Both the position numbers and the translations under genes were made by a program. Shown here piece by piece: positions 45,067 to 54,211 of a stretch of DNA of 64,000 bases. The notes below the pieces were generated by a model. That model saw only the letters and a list, made by a program, of their open reading frames with translations. It did no database searches and was not told where the DNA came from. This DNA is from G965219965 sp965219965 (GTDB taxonomy: Bacteria; Pseudomonadota; Alphaproteobacteria; RS24): NCBI GenBank assembly GCA_965219965.1, contig OZ244796.1, positions 682,001-746,000 on the forward strand, in the 5' to 3' direction. The number at the start of each line of letters is the position of its first letter. The stretch's first letter is position 1.

Positions 45067-48000
45067 TTATAAATCATCCACCCGCATCACGCCCGCCAAA
45101 GCGCGAATATCGCCAGAAATACGCGGCGTTATCTCATAATTTTGTAGCAATTTGACTTCCACCTCATGTTGGTCATTTTGCATAATGAGGCTCACCTGCC
45201 CGCCCTTGCCATTGGCCACCACCGCATCGGCCAAACGAGCGCGGATACTGCTCAGCACATCTTCCTTTTCTACGAAAATCCGCAAGCCCGCCGCATTTTG
45301 CGCCACCACTTCGTCAATGGAGCGAATGGCTTCGGCCTGCAAGCGCATCTGGTCTCCCTCGCGGCTTAATTTAACGCTCAACACAACCGATTGGCCAACC
45401 ACCAGCAAATCACGCGCCTCGCTGAGCGTTTTGGAAAAAACCACTGCCTCAAACTGGCCCGTCGGGTCAGACAAACCAAGAAAAGCAAATGGATTGCCTT
45501 TTTGCGAGCGACGTTCTTCAAAGCGGCTAATTGTGCCAGCAATAAGAATATCTGTTTTCACGCAGGCGGCTAAATCTTTAAAGCGCAATGCGCCCACCCG
45601 CCGCAAAGCCGTGTCGTAATCATCTAATGGGTGGCCAGAAAGATAAAAACCAATGGCGTTAAATTCATGCGTCAGCCGTTCAATGGGCGACCAAATTTCT
45701 GCCATCGGCAATTTGCGGCTTTCTTCATCAACACCGCCATCGCCGAATAGATTTTCTTGCTGGCTTTCGCGTTCGCGGGCGGCGAAATTGGCTTCGGCCA
45801 GCAACATATCCACACCCGCCATAAGTCGCGCCCTATCTGGCTCTAGACTATCAAATGCTCCGGCGGAAATCATATTTTCCAACATGCGTTTATTCAGCCC
45901 TGTTTCGCCGACCCGTTGAGCAAAATCAAAAATATCCGCAAAAACACCATTGGCATCACGTTCGGCGATAATATCAATTACGGCTTGCTGGCCAACATTG
46001 CGAATAGCGGCCAGCGCATAGAGAATTTCATTTTCCGCTATTTCAAACATCACGCCCGAACGGTTAACATCTGGCGTGGTTAAATGAATATCATGCGCCG
46101 TCGCATCTTGCACAAAGACCTGCAATTTATCTGTGTTTTGATAATCTAATGACATGGAAGCGGCCAAAAACGCCACTGGATAATTAGCTTTCATATAGGC
46201 TGTTTGATAAGCAACCAAAGCATAAGCAGCGGCGTGGGATTTGTTAAACCCATATCCAGCAAAACTTTCAATTTGGTCAAAAATCGCCCCCGCCGCCCCG
46301 CCATCTACACCATTAGCTTCTGCCCCTTCAACAAACCGCTTTTTCTGCCCCTGCATTTCTGATTTGATTTTCTTACCCATAGCACGACGCAATAAATCCG
46401 CTTCGCTGGGCGAAAAGCCCGACATAAGCTGGGCAATTTGCATCACCTGTTCTTGATAAACTGGCACGCCATAGGTTTCTTCCAACACGGGCTGGAGCAT
46501 GGGGTGCAGATAATTGGGTTTTTCCGTACCCTTTTTGCACGCAATATAGCGCGGGATTTGCTCCATCGGGCCTGGGCGGTAAAGCGCAACAAGGGCGATA
46601 ATATCTTCAAAACAATCAGGCTGCATTTTACGCAGCACATCGCGCATGCCTGTGCTTTCCAGCTGAAACACACCGACCGTATCGCCACGGCTGAGCATTT
46701 CATAAGTTTTTTTATCATCAAGCGGCAAATGGTTGATATTCAACGCAACTCCATCTGCCACTAAAAGTTGCACGGCGCGTTCTAAAACAGTTAGGGTTTT
46801 CAGGCCGAGAAAATCAAATTTCACCAATCCAGCCTTTTCCACCCATTTCATATTAAATTGCGTGACGGGCATATCGGATTTTGGGTCACGGTAAAGCGCG
46901 ACAAGCTGTTGCAAGGGGCGGTCGCCAATCACCACACCCGCCGCATGAGTGGACGCATGGCGATATAGCCCTTCCAGCTTGAGAGAAATATCCAAAAGCT
47001 CAGCCACGGTCGCCTCTTGGGTGCGTTCATTTTGCAAGCGCGGCTCATTGTCTATAGCTTCGGCTAAAGTCACTGGATTGGCTGGATTATTTGGCACCAT
47101 TTTGCATAAGCGATCCACCTGCCCATAAGGCATTTGCAACACCCGCCCAACATCACGCAACACGGCACGGGCTTGCAATTTTCCAAAAGTGATAATTTGC
47201 GCTACTTGAGCCGCTCCATATTTTTCCTGCACATAGCGAATGACTTCATCGCGGCGGCTTTGGCAAAAATCAATATCAAAATCCGGCATGGAAACGCGCT
47301 CAGGATTCAAAAAGCGTTCAAAAAGCAAATTAAAACGCAATGGATCTAAATCGGTGACAGTTAACGCCCATGCCACCACCGAGCCAGCCCCTGAGCCGCG
47401 CCCGGGGCCAACGGCAATGCCATTGGTTTTCGCCCATTGGATAAAATCCGACACGATAAGAAAATAGCCCGCAAAGCCCATGCCGATAATCACTTCCAGC
47501 TCAAAATCCAGCCGCGTTTGATAATCTTCTGGGGCTTGGGCGGGAGTGACTTCTTTGAGCCGTTGCGCCAGCCCTTCTTTTGCCCGATGGCGCAATTCTT
47601 CGGCCTCATCCACGCCTTCAAAGGGTGGTAAAATTGGCGAGCGATTTTCTGGCCGATAAGCACAGCGACGGGCAATTTCAATAGTATTTTCCACTGCTTC
47701 AGGCAAATCGGCAAAAAGCGACACCATTTCAGCTGGTGTTTTGAGCCGATGATGCGGCGTGAGGCGGCGACGTTCCTCAACACTGACATAGCTACTCTCG
47801 GCAATGCAAATCAGCGCGTCATGGGCGGCATAATCTCCTTCCGATTCAAAAAAGCACTGATTGGTCGCCACCAGAGGGATATTATGGCTATAGGCAAAAT
47901 CAATCAGATGCGTTTCGGCTTCATAGTCTTGCGGGCGGTCATATCTCTGAAGTTCTACATAAAGCCTATCTTGGAAGGCTTTGTTTAAGCTCAATAAATA

Positions 48001-48609
48001 CGATTCTGCTTTTTCTATTTGCTGGTTCAAAATCAGCCGATTAATTGGCCCTTCCGCCCCGCCTGTCAGGCATATCAGCCCTTCATGGTGCTGTTTGATC
48101 GCCTCCAGCGACACGCAAGCCGGTTGTAGCCCATCGCCCTCTAAATGCGCCATGCTGACCAGATTCATGAGGTTTTGATAGCCTTGTGCATTGCTGGCGT
48201 AAAACACCAAAGACGGCATGGCATGAGCAGAAGTGGCGGTCTCTCCATCTGCCGCCTCTTGAATAGACAGGGTGACGCCAATAATCGGCTGAATGCCCAG
48301 CCCAGCGAGATTATCGGCAATTTCCAGTGCGCCAAATAAATTATTGCGGTCGGTGACGGCTATAGCGGGCATATCCAACCGCGCACAAGCATTGGTCAGT
48401 CTTTCAACTTTCAACGCCCCTTCCAGCAGAGAATAGGCACTGTGAACGCGCAAATGAACGAATTTAGCTGCATGGGGTAAACGGGCGGGGCAATTTCCAT
48501 CTGTAGTCCCCTCTGCACCCCCATTTGTAGCGGTCTCAGCAACGCCATCAGCCATTTTACTGGCTGCTTTCTTGGCTGTTTTGCCGTCACCACTATTTTG
48601 CTGGCTCAC
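45067..48609 (-). CDS. dnaE: DNA polymerase III alpha subunit
   Basis: Replicative polymerase catalytic subunit; 1180 residues. The PHP domain starts near residue 48 with FVHLRVHSAYSLLEGALKVE. The palm holds GPGRGSGAGSVVAW, the catalytic PDFDIDFCQSRRDEVIRYV near 450 and YGFNKSHAAAYALVAYQTAY. An OB domain (ILIAGTISRFEERRSQKGNP) is near the C terminus. The start is a GTG with AGGAG eight bases upstream. The first 47 residues are a low-complexity Ala/Gly/Thr extension absent from E. coli DnaE, where the PHP begins almost at once. Confidence 0.97.
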   Translation of the reverse strand: MSQQNSGDGKTAKKAASKMADGVAETATNGGAEGTTDGNCPARLPHAAKFVHLRVHSAYSLLEGALKVERLTNACARLDMPAIAVTDRNNLFGALEIADNLAGLGIQPIIGVTLSIQEAADGETATSAHAMPSLVFYASNAQGYQNLMNLVSMAHLEGDGLQPACVSLEAIKQHHEGLICLTGGAEGPINRLILNQQIEKAESYLLSLNKAFQDRLYVELQRYDRPQDYEAETHLIDFAYSHNIPLVATNQCFFESEGDYAAHDALICIAESSYVSVEERRRLTPHHRLKTPAEMVSLFADLPEAVENTIEIARRCAYRPENRSPILPPFEGVDEAEELRHRAKEGLAQRLKEVTPAQAPEDYQTRLDFELEVIIGMGFAGYFLIVSDFIQWAKTNGIAVGPGRGSGAGSVVAWALTVTDLDPLRFNLLFERFLNPERVSMPDFDIDFCQSRRDEVIRYVQEKYGAAQVAQIITFGKLQARAVLRDVGRVLQMPYGQVDRLCKMVPNNPANPVTLAEAIDNEPRLQNERTQEATVAELLDISLKLEGLYRHASTHAAGVVIGDRPLQQLVALYRDPKSDMPVTQFNMKWVEKAGLVKFDFLGLKTLTVLERAVQLLVADGVALNINHLPLDDKKTYEMLSRGDTVGVFQLESTGMRDVLRKMQPDCFEDIIALVALYRPGPMEQIPRYIACKKGTEKPNYLHPMLQPVLEETYGVPVYQEQVMQIAQLMSGFSPSEADLLRRAMGKKIKSEMQGQKKRFVEGAEANGVDGGAAGAIFDQIESFAGYGFNKSHAAAYALVAYQTAYMKANYPVAFLAASMSLDYQNTDKLQVFVQDATAHDIHLTTPDVNRSGVMFEIAENEILYALAAIRNVGQQAVIDIIAERDANGVFADIFDFAQRVGETGLNKRMLENMISAGAFDSLEPDRARLMAGVDMLLAEANFAARERESQQENLFGDGGVDEESRKLPMAEIWSPIERLTHEFNAIGFYLSGHPLDDYDTALRRVGALRFKDLAACVKTDILIAGTISRFEERRSQKGNPFAFLGLSDPTGQFEAVVFSKTLSEARDLLVVGQSVVLSVKLSREGDQMRLQAEAIRSIDEVVAQNAAGLRIFVEKEDVLSSIRARLADAVVANGKGGQVSLIMQNDQHEVEVKLLQNYEITPRISGDIRALAGVMRVDDL

Positions 48610-48636
48610 CCTGCACTCCTTTGCCGAATCGTCCTA

Positions 48637-48666
48637 ATTCTATCCAGCAAAGCGCGGGGCTGTCAT
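48637..48666 (-). promoter_or_regulatory. Candidate dnaE promoter
   Basis: On the minus strand ATGACA (48661-48666) and TAGAAT (48637-48642) are separated by 18 bases and end 27 bases before the dnaE GTG. Each hexamer matches consensus at five of six positions. Between this promoter and the small SOS-controlled gene upstream (48667-48773) nothing else was recognised and no clear terminator was seen. Confidence 0.5.
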
Positions 48667-48773
48667 CCAGCCTTTAACCAAATGCGGTGCAGAGGGCGCA
48701 AAATCTGTGGGTAAGCTTGGGGAAAACTGCCAAGTAATCCCTTTGCTTTGACCCAGCCAAATCAACCTATTAC

Positions 48774-48875
48774 CTAACCCGCCAATGCTTGCCCGATGAT
48801 TCCCCACAGCAAAACAACATAGCCAAAGGCGGTGAGAGACAAGACGGCCAAAATATCTTCAACATATTGGTGCAT
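48774..48875 (-). CDS. 33-residue SOS-controlled single-helix membrane peptide, SidA-like candidate
   Basis: The ORF reads ATG (48875) to TAG (48774), 33 residues. It starts MHQYVED with two acidic residues, then an uncharged hydrophobic helix from about residue 8 to 28 (ILAVLSLTAFGYVVLLWGII) and the short end GQALAG. AGGAG lies six bases before the ATG. A near-perfect promoter with a LexA box is 20 bases upstream. Small inner-membrane peptides under LexA include the division inhibitor SidA of Caulobacter (29 residues, acts on FtsW/FtsN) and the toxin TisB of E. coli. The position next to dnaE in an alphaproteobacterial gene order favours a SidA-like role. Function is inferred; homology was not tested. 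Confidence 0.75.
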   Translation of the reverse strand: MHQYVEDILAVLSLTAFGYVVLLWGIIGQALAG

Positions 48876-48895
48876 AATAAACTCCTATATTGCGG

Positions 48896-48924
48896 AATAT
48901 GTTCTTGTTTTGTTCTTTTGTCAA
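48896..48924 (-). promoter_or_regulatory. SOS promoter with perfect LexA box (48901-48915)
   Basis: On the minus strand TTGACA (48919-48924) is followed by a 17-base spacer and CATATT (48896-48901). The box GAAC-N7-GAAC (plus strand GTTCTTGTTTTGTTC, 48901-48915) fills the spacer and touches the -10, so bound LexA would block polymerase. The same box type is found at lexA. The predicted leader is only about 15 bases. Confidence 0.88.
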
Positions 48925-48977
48925 TAACCTACGGCAAATTATTTTGCTTTATTTTCAGTGTGTTGAAATACGCTCCG

Positions 48978-49664
48978 TCAGGCCTCAATAAGCTGGCCAT
49001 TATCCAGCCGCACAATGCGCCCCATTTGGCCAGCCAGTTCCGTATTATGCGTAGCAATGAGTGCGGCCACGCCCTGCTCTTTCACAGTGGTCATGAGCAT
49101 ATCAAACACCCGCCCGCCCGTGCGCGGGTCAAGGCTGCCAGTGGGTTCATCGGCCAAAATCACCGCTGGACGATTGGCCAAAGCCCGTGCAATGGCCACG
49201 CGCTGTTGCTCGCCACCCGAAAGCTCTGACGGTAAATGCCCCGCACGGTCTTCCAGCCCAAGCTGGACTAATAACGTATGTGCCGCCGCCTGTGCCTGCT
49301 TTTTGCTTTGACCCGCAATTTGCATAGCCAGCATGACATTTTCCAGCACGGTAAATTCAGATAGCAAATTGTGAAATTGATGGACAAAGCCAATATGGGC
49401 GCACCGCAAAGCTGTGCGGCGGCGGTCATCGGCATGGCCAATTTGTGTGCCAGCCAGAAAAATCTCGCCCTTTTGTGGCCGCGCCAGCAGACCCGCCAAA
49501 TGCAACAGCGTGGACTTACCCGCCCCCGATGGACCCGTTAGCCCCACTGTTTCACCCGCCGCCAAAGATAATGTGGCGCGGTCAAGCACTTGAATATCAC
49601 GTCCACCCTGCTGGTAAATATGGCTGATATTTTTAAGCACCAAAGCGGCTTGCCCATTATTCAT
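48978..49664 (-). CDS. lolD: Lipoprotein-releasing ABC transporter ATPase LolD
   Basis: ATPase of the LolCDE system that extracts lipoproteins from the inner membrane; 228 residues. Walker A is GLTGPSGAGKSTLLHLAGLL, the Lol-type Q-loop region is IGFVHQFHNLLSEFTVLENV, the signature is LSGGEQQRVAIARAL, Walker B is VILADEPTGSLD, and the H-loop is ATHN. It overlaps the permease gene by eight bases. Confidence 0.95.
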   Translation of the reverse strand: MNNGQAALVLKNISHIYQQGGRDIQVLDRATLSLAAGETVGLTGPSGAGKSTLLHLAGLLARPQKGEIFLAGTQIGHADDRRRTALRCAHIGFVHQFHNLLSEFTVLENVMLAMQIAGQSKKQAQAAAHTLLVQLGLEDRAGHLPSELSGGEQQRVAIARALANRPAVILADEPTGSLDPRTGGRVFDMLMTTVKEQGVAALIATHNTELAGQMGRIVRLDNGQLIEA

Positions 49665-50919
49665 AGCGCAATGCCTCCACTGGCTCCATGCGTGCCGCCC
49701 GCCAAGCGGGATATAGGGTTGATATAAAACTCAAACCCAAAGCCATGCCCGTTACGGCTAGCACTTCGCCCAGCACAATTTTGGCGGGCAGTTCTTTGAG
49801 AAAATATACTTCTGCTGGAAATAATTCTGCACCGCTTATGAAAGTAATAAATTGCCGAATGGTTTCAATATTGTCGCAAAACACAATGCCCAATAGCAAA
49901 CCAACCAGCGTGCCGGCCACGCCAATAGACGCGCCTGTGAGCAGGAAAATCCGTAAAATCGCACCGCGTGTCGCGCCCATGCCGCGTAGCACGGCAATGT
50001 CACGGGTTTTGTCTTTCACCAGCATCACCAGCCCCGACACAATATTCAGCCCTGCGACCAGCAAAATCAGCGTAAGAATAAGGAACATCACATTGCGCTC
50101 AACTTGTAACGCGCCCGAAAGCGTGGCATTGGCCTGCATCCAATCCACCAAATAGGCTTCCTCACCCATAGCGGCTTCCAAAGCGGGGCGGCGTTTTTTT
50201 ATTGTATCAGGATTATCGGTGACAATTTCCAGCGCGGCAGTGGACGGGTTTTGCCCCGTCAATGCCGATAGCGTCGCCAAATTGGTGAAAATAAAATTCA
50301 AATCATATTCCGACAGGCCAATTTCAAAAATCGCCGCGATGGTATAATTCCGCACACGCGGCGCCGTGCCGAAAGGTGTCACCGCCCCACGCGGAGCGAC
50401 CAAGGCCAAAGGCGTGCCGACTTCCAACCCGTAAAGCCGTGCCAGCCTTTCGCCAATGGCAACACTGCGCCCTTGCCCGATAGCGGCCAGCGAACCAGCG
50501 GATATATTGTCCGCCAGCACGGCGAAATTTTCCAGCCGTTCTTGTGGCAGACCGCGCACCAATGCGCCGCGCACCCCACGGCCAGACGACACCATAACGG
50601 GAGCTTCCAAATAAGGCGTGACGGAAACCACCCCATCTACGGCGCGGATTTTATTGGCGGTGCGGTCAATATCGTCAAAATGGCCGCTTACGGCGTGGAT
50701 ATTAGCATGGCCGCCCACGCCCAAAATGCGATCAAGCAAATCGGCACGAAAGCCATTCATCACCGCCATGACAACAATCAAAGTGGCCACGCCCAACATA
50801 ATGCCAAGAAAAGACGCCCAAGCAATGACAGAAATAAAACCCTCTTGCCGCCGCGAGCGAATATAACGCCATGCAATTTGGCGTTCAAAAGCAGAAAAAG
50901 CGCGGGCGGGAGTCGTCAT
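49657..50919 (-). CDS. lolC: Lipoprotein-releasing ABC transporter permease LolC/LolE
   Basis: 420-residue permease with one N-terminal and three C-terminal membrane helices around a large periplasmic domain (about 50-270). FERQIAWRYIRSRRQEGFIS at the N terminus, LVMLVKDKTRDIAVLRGMGA and the end STLYPAWRAARMEPVEALRYE are family hallmarks. Only one permease gene is present, so it may function as the single LolF-type subunit of Alphaproteobacteria rather than a LolC/LolE pair. ATGA overlap with proS. Confidence 0.92.
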   Translation of the reverse strand: MTTPARAFSAFERQIAWRYIRSRRQEGFISVIAWASFLGIMLGVATLIVVMAVMNGFRADLLDRILGVGGHANIHAVSGHFDDIDRTANKIRAVDGVVSVTPYLEAPVMVSSGRGVRGALVRGLPQERLENFAVLADNISAGSLAAIGQGRSVAIGERLARLYGLEVGTPLALVAPRGAVTPFGTAPRVRNYTIAAIFEIGLSEYDLNFIFTNLATLSALTGQNPSTAALEIVTDNPDTIKKRRPALEAAMGEEAYLVDWMQANATLSGALQVERNVMFLILTLILLVAGLNIVSGLVMLVKDKTRDIAVLRGMGATRGAILRIFLLTGASIGVAGTLVGLLLGIVFCDNIETIRQFITFISGAELFPAEVYFLKELPAKIVLGEVLAVTGMALGLSFISTLYPAWRAARMEPVEALRYE

Positions 50920-52265
50920 GGGGTGCTGCTCTTTTTTGCGGATGGTGGCGGGCTGGCTAATAAATCCAGCGCGGCAGAAAGGGAAAGAGTTTGCTTTTTC
51001 CCCGTAGCGCGATTTTTAATTTCAATTTCACCCTTATCCGCCCCGCGTGGACCAATGACGGCTTGCCATGGCAACCCTATCAAATCCATATCGGAAAATT
51101 TCGCACCCGCCCGTTCATCGCGGTCATCATATAGCACATCAATATTTTTGCTTTGCAAGGCTGTGTAAATTTTTTCGCATAAGTCATTGGCCGCTTCATG
51201 GTCAGGTTTCAAATTAATAAGCCCGACATGAAAGGGGGCGACCGCCCATGGCCAAATAATACCCGCCTCATCATGGCTGGCTTCAATAATACCGCCCACC
51301 AAACGCGAAACGCCAATGCCATAGGAGCCAGAATGGATAAACACTTCCTTGCCATCTGCACCAGCTACGGTGCAATTCATCGCACGGCTATATTTTTCGC
51401 CAAAATAAAAAATATGTCCCACCTCAATGCCTCGCGCTTCTACGCGCTTATCTTCTGGCACGGCAGCAAAAGCGTCAGCATCATGCTTATCATCGGTTGC
51501 CGCATATTGGGCGGTGTATTGTTCAATAATTGGGGTTAAATCATCATCATAAGACACATCATCGCCCGGCGCGGGTAAATCAATTAAATCGCGGTGACAA
51601 AACACTGCCGACTCGCCCGTTTCGGCTAAAATAACAAATTCATGGCTCATATCGCCACCAATCGGGCCAGTGTCAGCCGCCATGGGCAAGGCTTTCAGCC
51701 CCATGCGTTCAAAAGTGCGTAAATAGGCAATGAACATTTTTTGATAAGACACACGCGCCCCCGCTTCGTCTAAATCAAATGAATAGGCATCTTTCATTAA
51801 AAATTCCCGTCCGCGCATCACGCCAAAACGCGGGCGTAGCTCATCACGGAATTTCCATTGAATATGATATAAATTGCGCGGCAAATCCTTATAGCTATGC
51901 ACATTGTCACGGAAAATTTGCGTGATAAGTTCCTCATTGGTCGGGCCGTAAAGCATAGGGCGGTCATGGCGATCGGTCATGCGGAGCATTTCACTGCCAT
52001 AATCATCATAACGGCCAGACTCTTTCCAAATATCAGCCGATTGTAGAGTTGGCATAAGCACTTCCAGCGCACCTGCACGGTTTTGTTCTTCGCGCACAAT
52101 TTGGCCGATTTTATTTAGCACCCGACAGCCAAGCGGTAGCCAGCTATAAATGCCTGCACTGGATTGGCGTACCATGCCCGCCCGCAACATTAAACGATGC
52201 GACACAATTTGCGCTTCGGCGGGGTTTTCTTTCAAAGTCGGCAAAAAATATTTTGTTAAGCGCAT
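50916..52265 (-). CDS. proS: Prolyl-tRNA synthetase, short alphaproteobacterial type
   Basis: Class II synthetase of 449 residues. The catalytic domain has SAGIYSWLPLGCRVLNKI, the motif 2 region FRDELRPRFGVMRGREFLMKD split around the loop, GPIGGDMSHEFVIL and motif 3 GSYGIGVSRLVGGIIE. The anticodon-binding domain is at about 345-449 (GIIWPWAVAPFHVGLI). The large editing insertion of the E. coli enzyme is missing, as is normal in this class; editing would need a separate YbaK/ProXp protein. Confidence 0.96.
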   Translation of the reverse strand: MRLTKYFLPTLKENPAEAQIVSHRLMLRAGMVRQSSAGIYSWLPLGCRVLNKIGQIVREEQNRAGALEVLMPTLQSADIWKESGRYDDYGSEMLRMTDRHDRPMLYGPTNEELITQIFRDNVHSYKDLPRNLYHIQWKFRDELRPRFGVMRGREFLMKDAYSFDLDEAGARVSYQKMFIAYLRTFERMGLKALPMAADTGPIGGDMSHEFVILAETGESAVFCHRDLIDLPAPGDDVSYDDDLTPIIEQYTAQYAATDDKHDADAFAAVPEDKRVEARGIEVGHIFYFGEKYSRAMNCTVAGADGKEVFIHSGSYGIGVSRLVGGIIEASHDEAGIIWPWAVAPFHVGLINLKPDHEAANDLCEKIYTALQSKNIDVLYDDRDERAGAKFSDMDLIGLPWQAVIGPRGADKGEIEIKNRATGKKQTLSLSAALDLLASPPPSAKKSSTP

Positions 52266-52283
52266 CGCAAATCCAGCCCTTAA

Positions 52284-52544
52284 TTAGAATGAAAGACCAA
52301 TATGGCGCATCACGCCGCTGGTCAATAACCAATAGACAATGCCATAAACCACCGCCGCCACAAGCGTGTTTATCACTATTTTGCGCCCCATATGCGGTTG
52401 CACGGGCGCGCTGGCCGAAGAGCCAGGTTCTACATGACCCGCTTCATCTTGCGACACAACACCAAAGGGCAACACCGCAAACAGGCAGAGAAACCAAATC
52501 ATGCCATAAATGGCCAGCCCCAAAATAAAATTAATTTCAATCAT
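52284..52544 (-). CDS. DUF1467 small membrane protein
   Basis: 86-residue protein with two membrane helices (about 5-25 and 60-80) joined by a loop with PFGVVSQDEAGHVEPGS. The PFGV-x-SQ-E pattern is typical of DUF1467 proteins of Alphaproteobacteria, which commonly lie beside proS and rnj. ATG 52544 is chosen because GAGGGAG precedes it; the upstream GTG overlaps the rnj stop. The function is unknown. Confidence 0.85.
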   Translation of the reverse strand: MIEINFILGLAIYGMIWFLCLFAVLPFGVVSQDEAGHVEPGSSASAPVQPHMGRKIVINTLVAAVVYGIVYWLLTSGVMRHIGLSF

Positions 52545-52552
52545 TTGCTCCC

Positions 52553-54211
52553 TCACACATGCACAAAATTGACCATCACTTCTGGTTTTTTACCCCATCT
52601 GCGGCGCATTTCATGGTGAATATATTTTTTAATATCCTCTCCCATTTGCGTCACATCAATCGCCTCTCCTACTGGCACGGCGCGTTCAACCGCTTCACGC
52701 ACCCATGCTTCAAGCGCGACACCGCACCCATCATCATCGGGCAAGCCCAGTAATGTAATTTCAGGCGTACCCGCCAGCCGCCCGCGCCGACTAATCGCCA
52801 CGGCCACACTCACAACCCCATTATAGCTTAGTTTGCGCCGAATGGGGGCGGGACTTTCCTCTGCGGGTAGAAAAATATCGCCATCCAAATGGGTGCGGCC
52901 ATGCGGCACAGTGTCAATAATTTCTGTCGGTGATGGAACCAACCGCACCACATCGCCATTATGAGCGCAGATAGCCTGCTTAACGCCCAGCTCTTCGGCC
53001 AGCGCGGCATGAGCAAGCAAATGGCGGTGTTCACCATGCACGGGAATAGCACTGCGCGGCTTCGCCCATTGATACATTTGCTTTAATTCCTCACGATTAG
53101 GGTGTCCTGACACATGCAGCAAACGCGCTCCGCTTGTCAGCACTTCCACGTCCAGTCCAGCAAAACGGTTTTGCAGTTCCAAAATATCTATTTCATTGCC
53201 AGGTATGACTCTAGATGAAAAAATCACCGTATCGCCCGCCTCTAATGTTAAAAGCGGATGCCGACCTAAAGACAAACGCGCTAAAGCGGCGCGGGGTTCG
53301 CCTTGCGAGCCAGTGCAAAGAACGAGCAATTTATGGGGTGGCACAGTGCGAAGGGTTTCCTCATCAATCAGCTCGGGGAAATCTTTCAAATAGCCCGTTT
53401 TGCGGGCAGCCTGATAAATGCGGTGCATACCCCGCCCCAGCAAACACACATGCCGCTTAGCGGCTTTGGCAGCACGGCCAACCGCTTCCAGCCGTGCGAC
53501 ATTAGAAGCAAAAGACGTAACCACCACCCGCCCCGTGCAAGCGCTAATTGTGGTGCGTAAATTTTCGGCCACATCGCTTTCCGAGCCAGAAAAACCCGCC
53601 GACAGCACATTAGTTGAATCGCACACAATGGCATCTATGCCCTCTTTGCCAAAGGCTTTCAGTGCTGCGCTATCAGTGATTTTGCCAATAATCGGGTCGG
53701 GGTCAATTTTCCAATCGCCCGTATGCAAAATATTGCCCATATCGGTGCGAATGGCCAGCGCATTGGGTTCAGCAATGGAATGGGTTAAACCAATTAAGCT
53801 AATATGAAATGGGCCAAGCTCAATCTGTGCATCTAATGACACAATATGAAGCGGCACGTCATCTTCTAGGCCAGCGCGTTTGAGCTTTCTCCGTACCAAT
53901 TCCGCCGTAAAGGGCGTGGCATAAACCGGACAGCGCAAGCACGGCCATAAATGAGCCACCGCGCCAATATGGTCTTCATGGCCATGGGTTAAAATCAGCC
54001 CGTGCAATTTTTTTCTGTGCTGTTCAATAAATTGCGTATCGGGCATCATCACATCAATGCCTGGATTGCGAGCATCGCCAAAAGTAACGCCTGCATCTAC
54101 CATCAGCCAATCATATTCATCTGGCGTGCCATAGCCATAGAGGTTCAAATTCATACCAATTTCACCCGTGCCACCAAGTGGCAGGAAAACCAGATTTTTT
54201 TCTTTGCTCAT
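52553..54211 (-). CDS. rnj: Ribonuclease J
   Basis: Metallo-beta-lactamase/beta-CASP ribonuclease with endonuclease and 5'-exonuclease activity; 552 residues. The zinc motif is ILTHGHEDHIGAVAHLWPCL, further ligands lie in HTGDWKIDPDP, and the beta-CASP domain has DSTNVLSAGFSGSE, VVVTSFASNVARLEA and VSGHPNREELKQMYQ. The C-terminal domain follows EHRHLLAHAALAEELGV. It overlaps birA by four bases (ATGA); coaX, often between them, is absent. Confidence 0.96.
   Translation of the reverse strand: MSKEKNLVFLPLGGTGEIGMNLNLYGYGTPDEYDWLMVDAGVTFGDARNPGIDVMMPDTQFIEQHRKKLHGLILTHGHEDHIGAVAHLWPCLRCPVYATPFTAELVRRKLKRAGLEDDVPLHIVSLDAQIELGPFHISLIGLTHSIAEPNALAIRTDMGNILHTGDWKIDPDPIIGKITDSAALKAFGKEGIDAIVCDSTNVLSAGFSGSESDVAENLRTTISACTGRVVVTSFASNVARLEAVGRAAKAAKRHVCLLGRGMHRIYQAARKTGYLKDFPELIDEETLRTVPPHKLLVLCTGSQGEPRAALARLSLGRHPLLTLEAGDTVIFSSRVIPGNEIDILELQNRFAGLDVEVLTSGARLLHVSGHPNREELKQMYQWAKPRSAIPVHGEHRHLLAHAALAEELGVKQAICAHNGDVVRLVPSPTEIIDTVPHGRTHLDGDIFLPAEESPAPIRRKLSYNGVVSVAVAISRRGRLAGTPEITLLGLPDDDGCGVALEAWVREAVERAVPVGEAIDVTQMGEDIKKYIHHEMRRRWGKKPEVMVNFVHV

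Noticed and set aside
50916..52265. Truncated ProS
   Set aside because: The 449-residue length lacks the editing insertion, but this is the normal form in Alphaproteobacteria, not damage.
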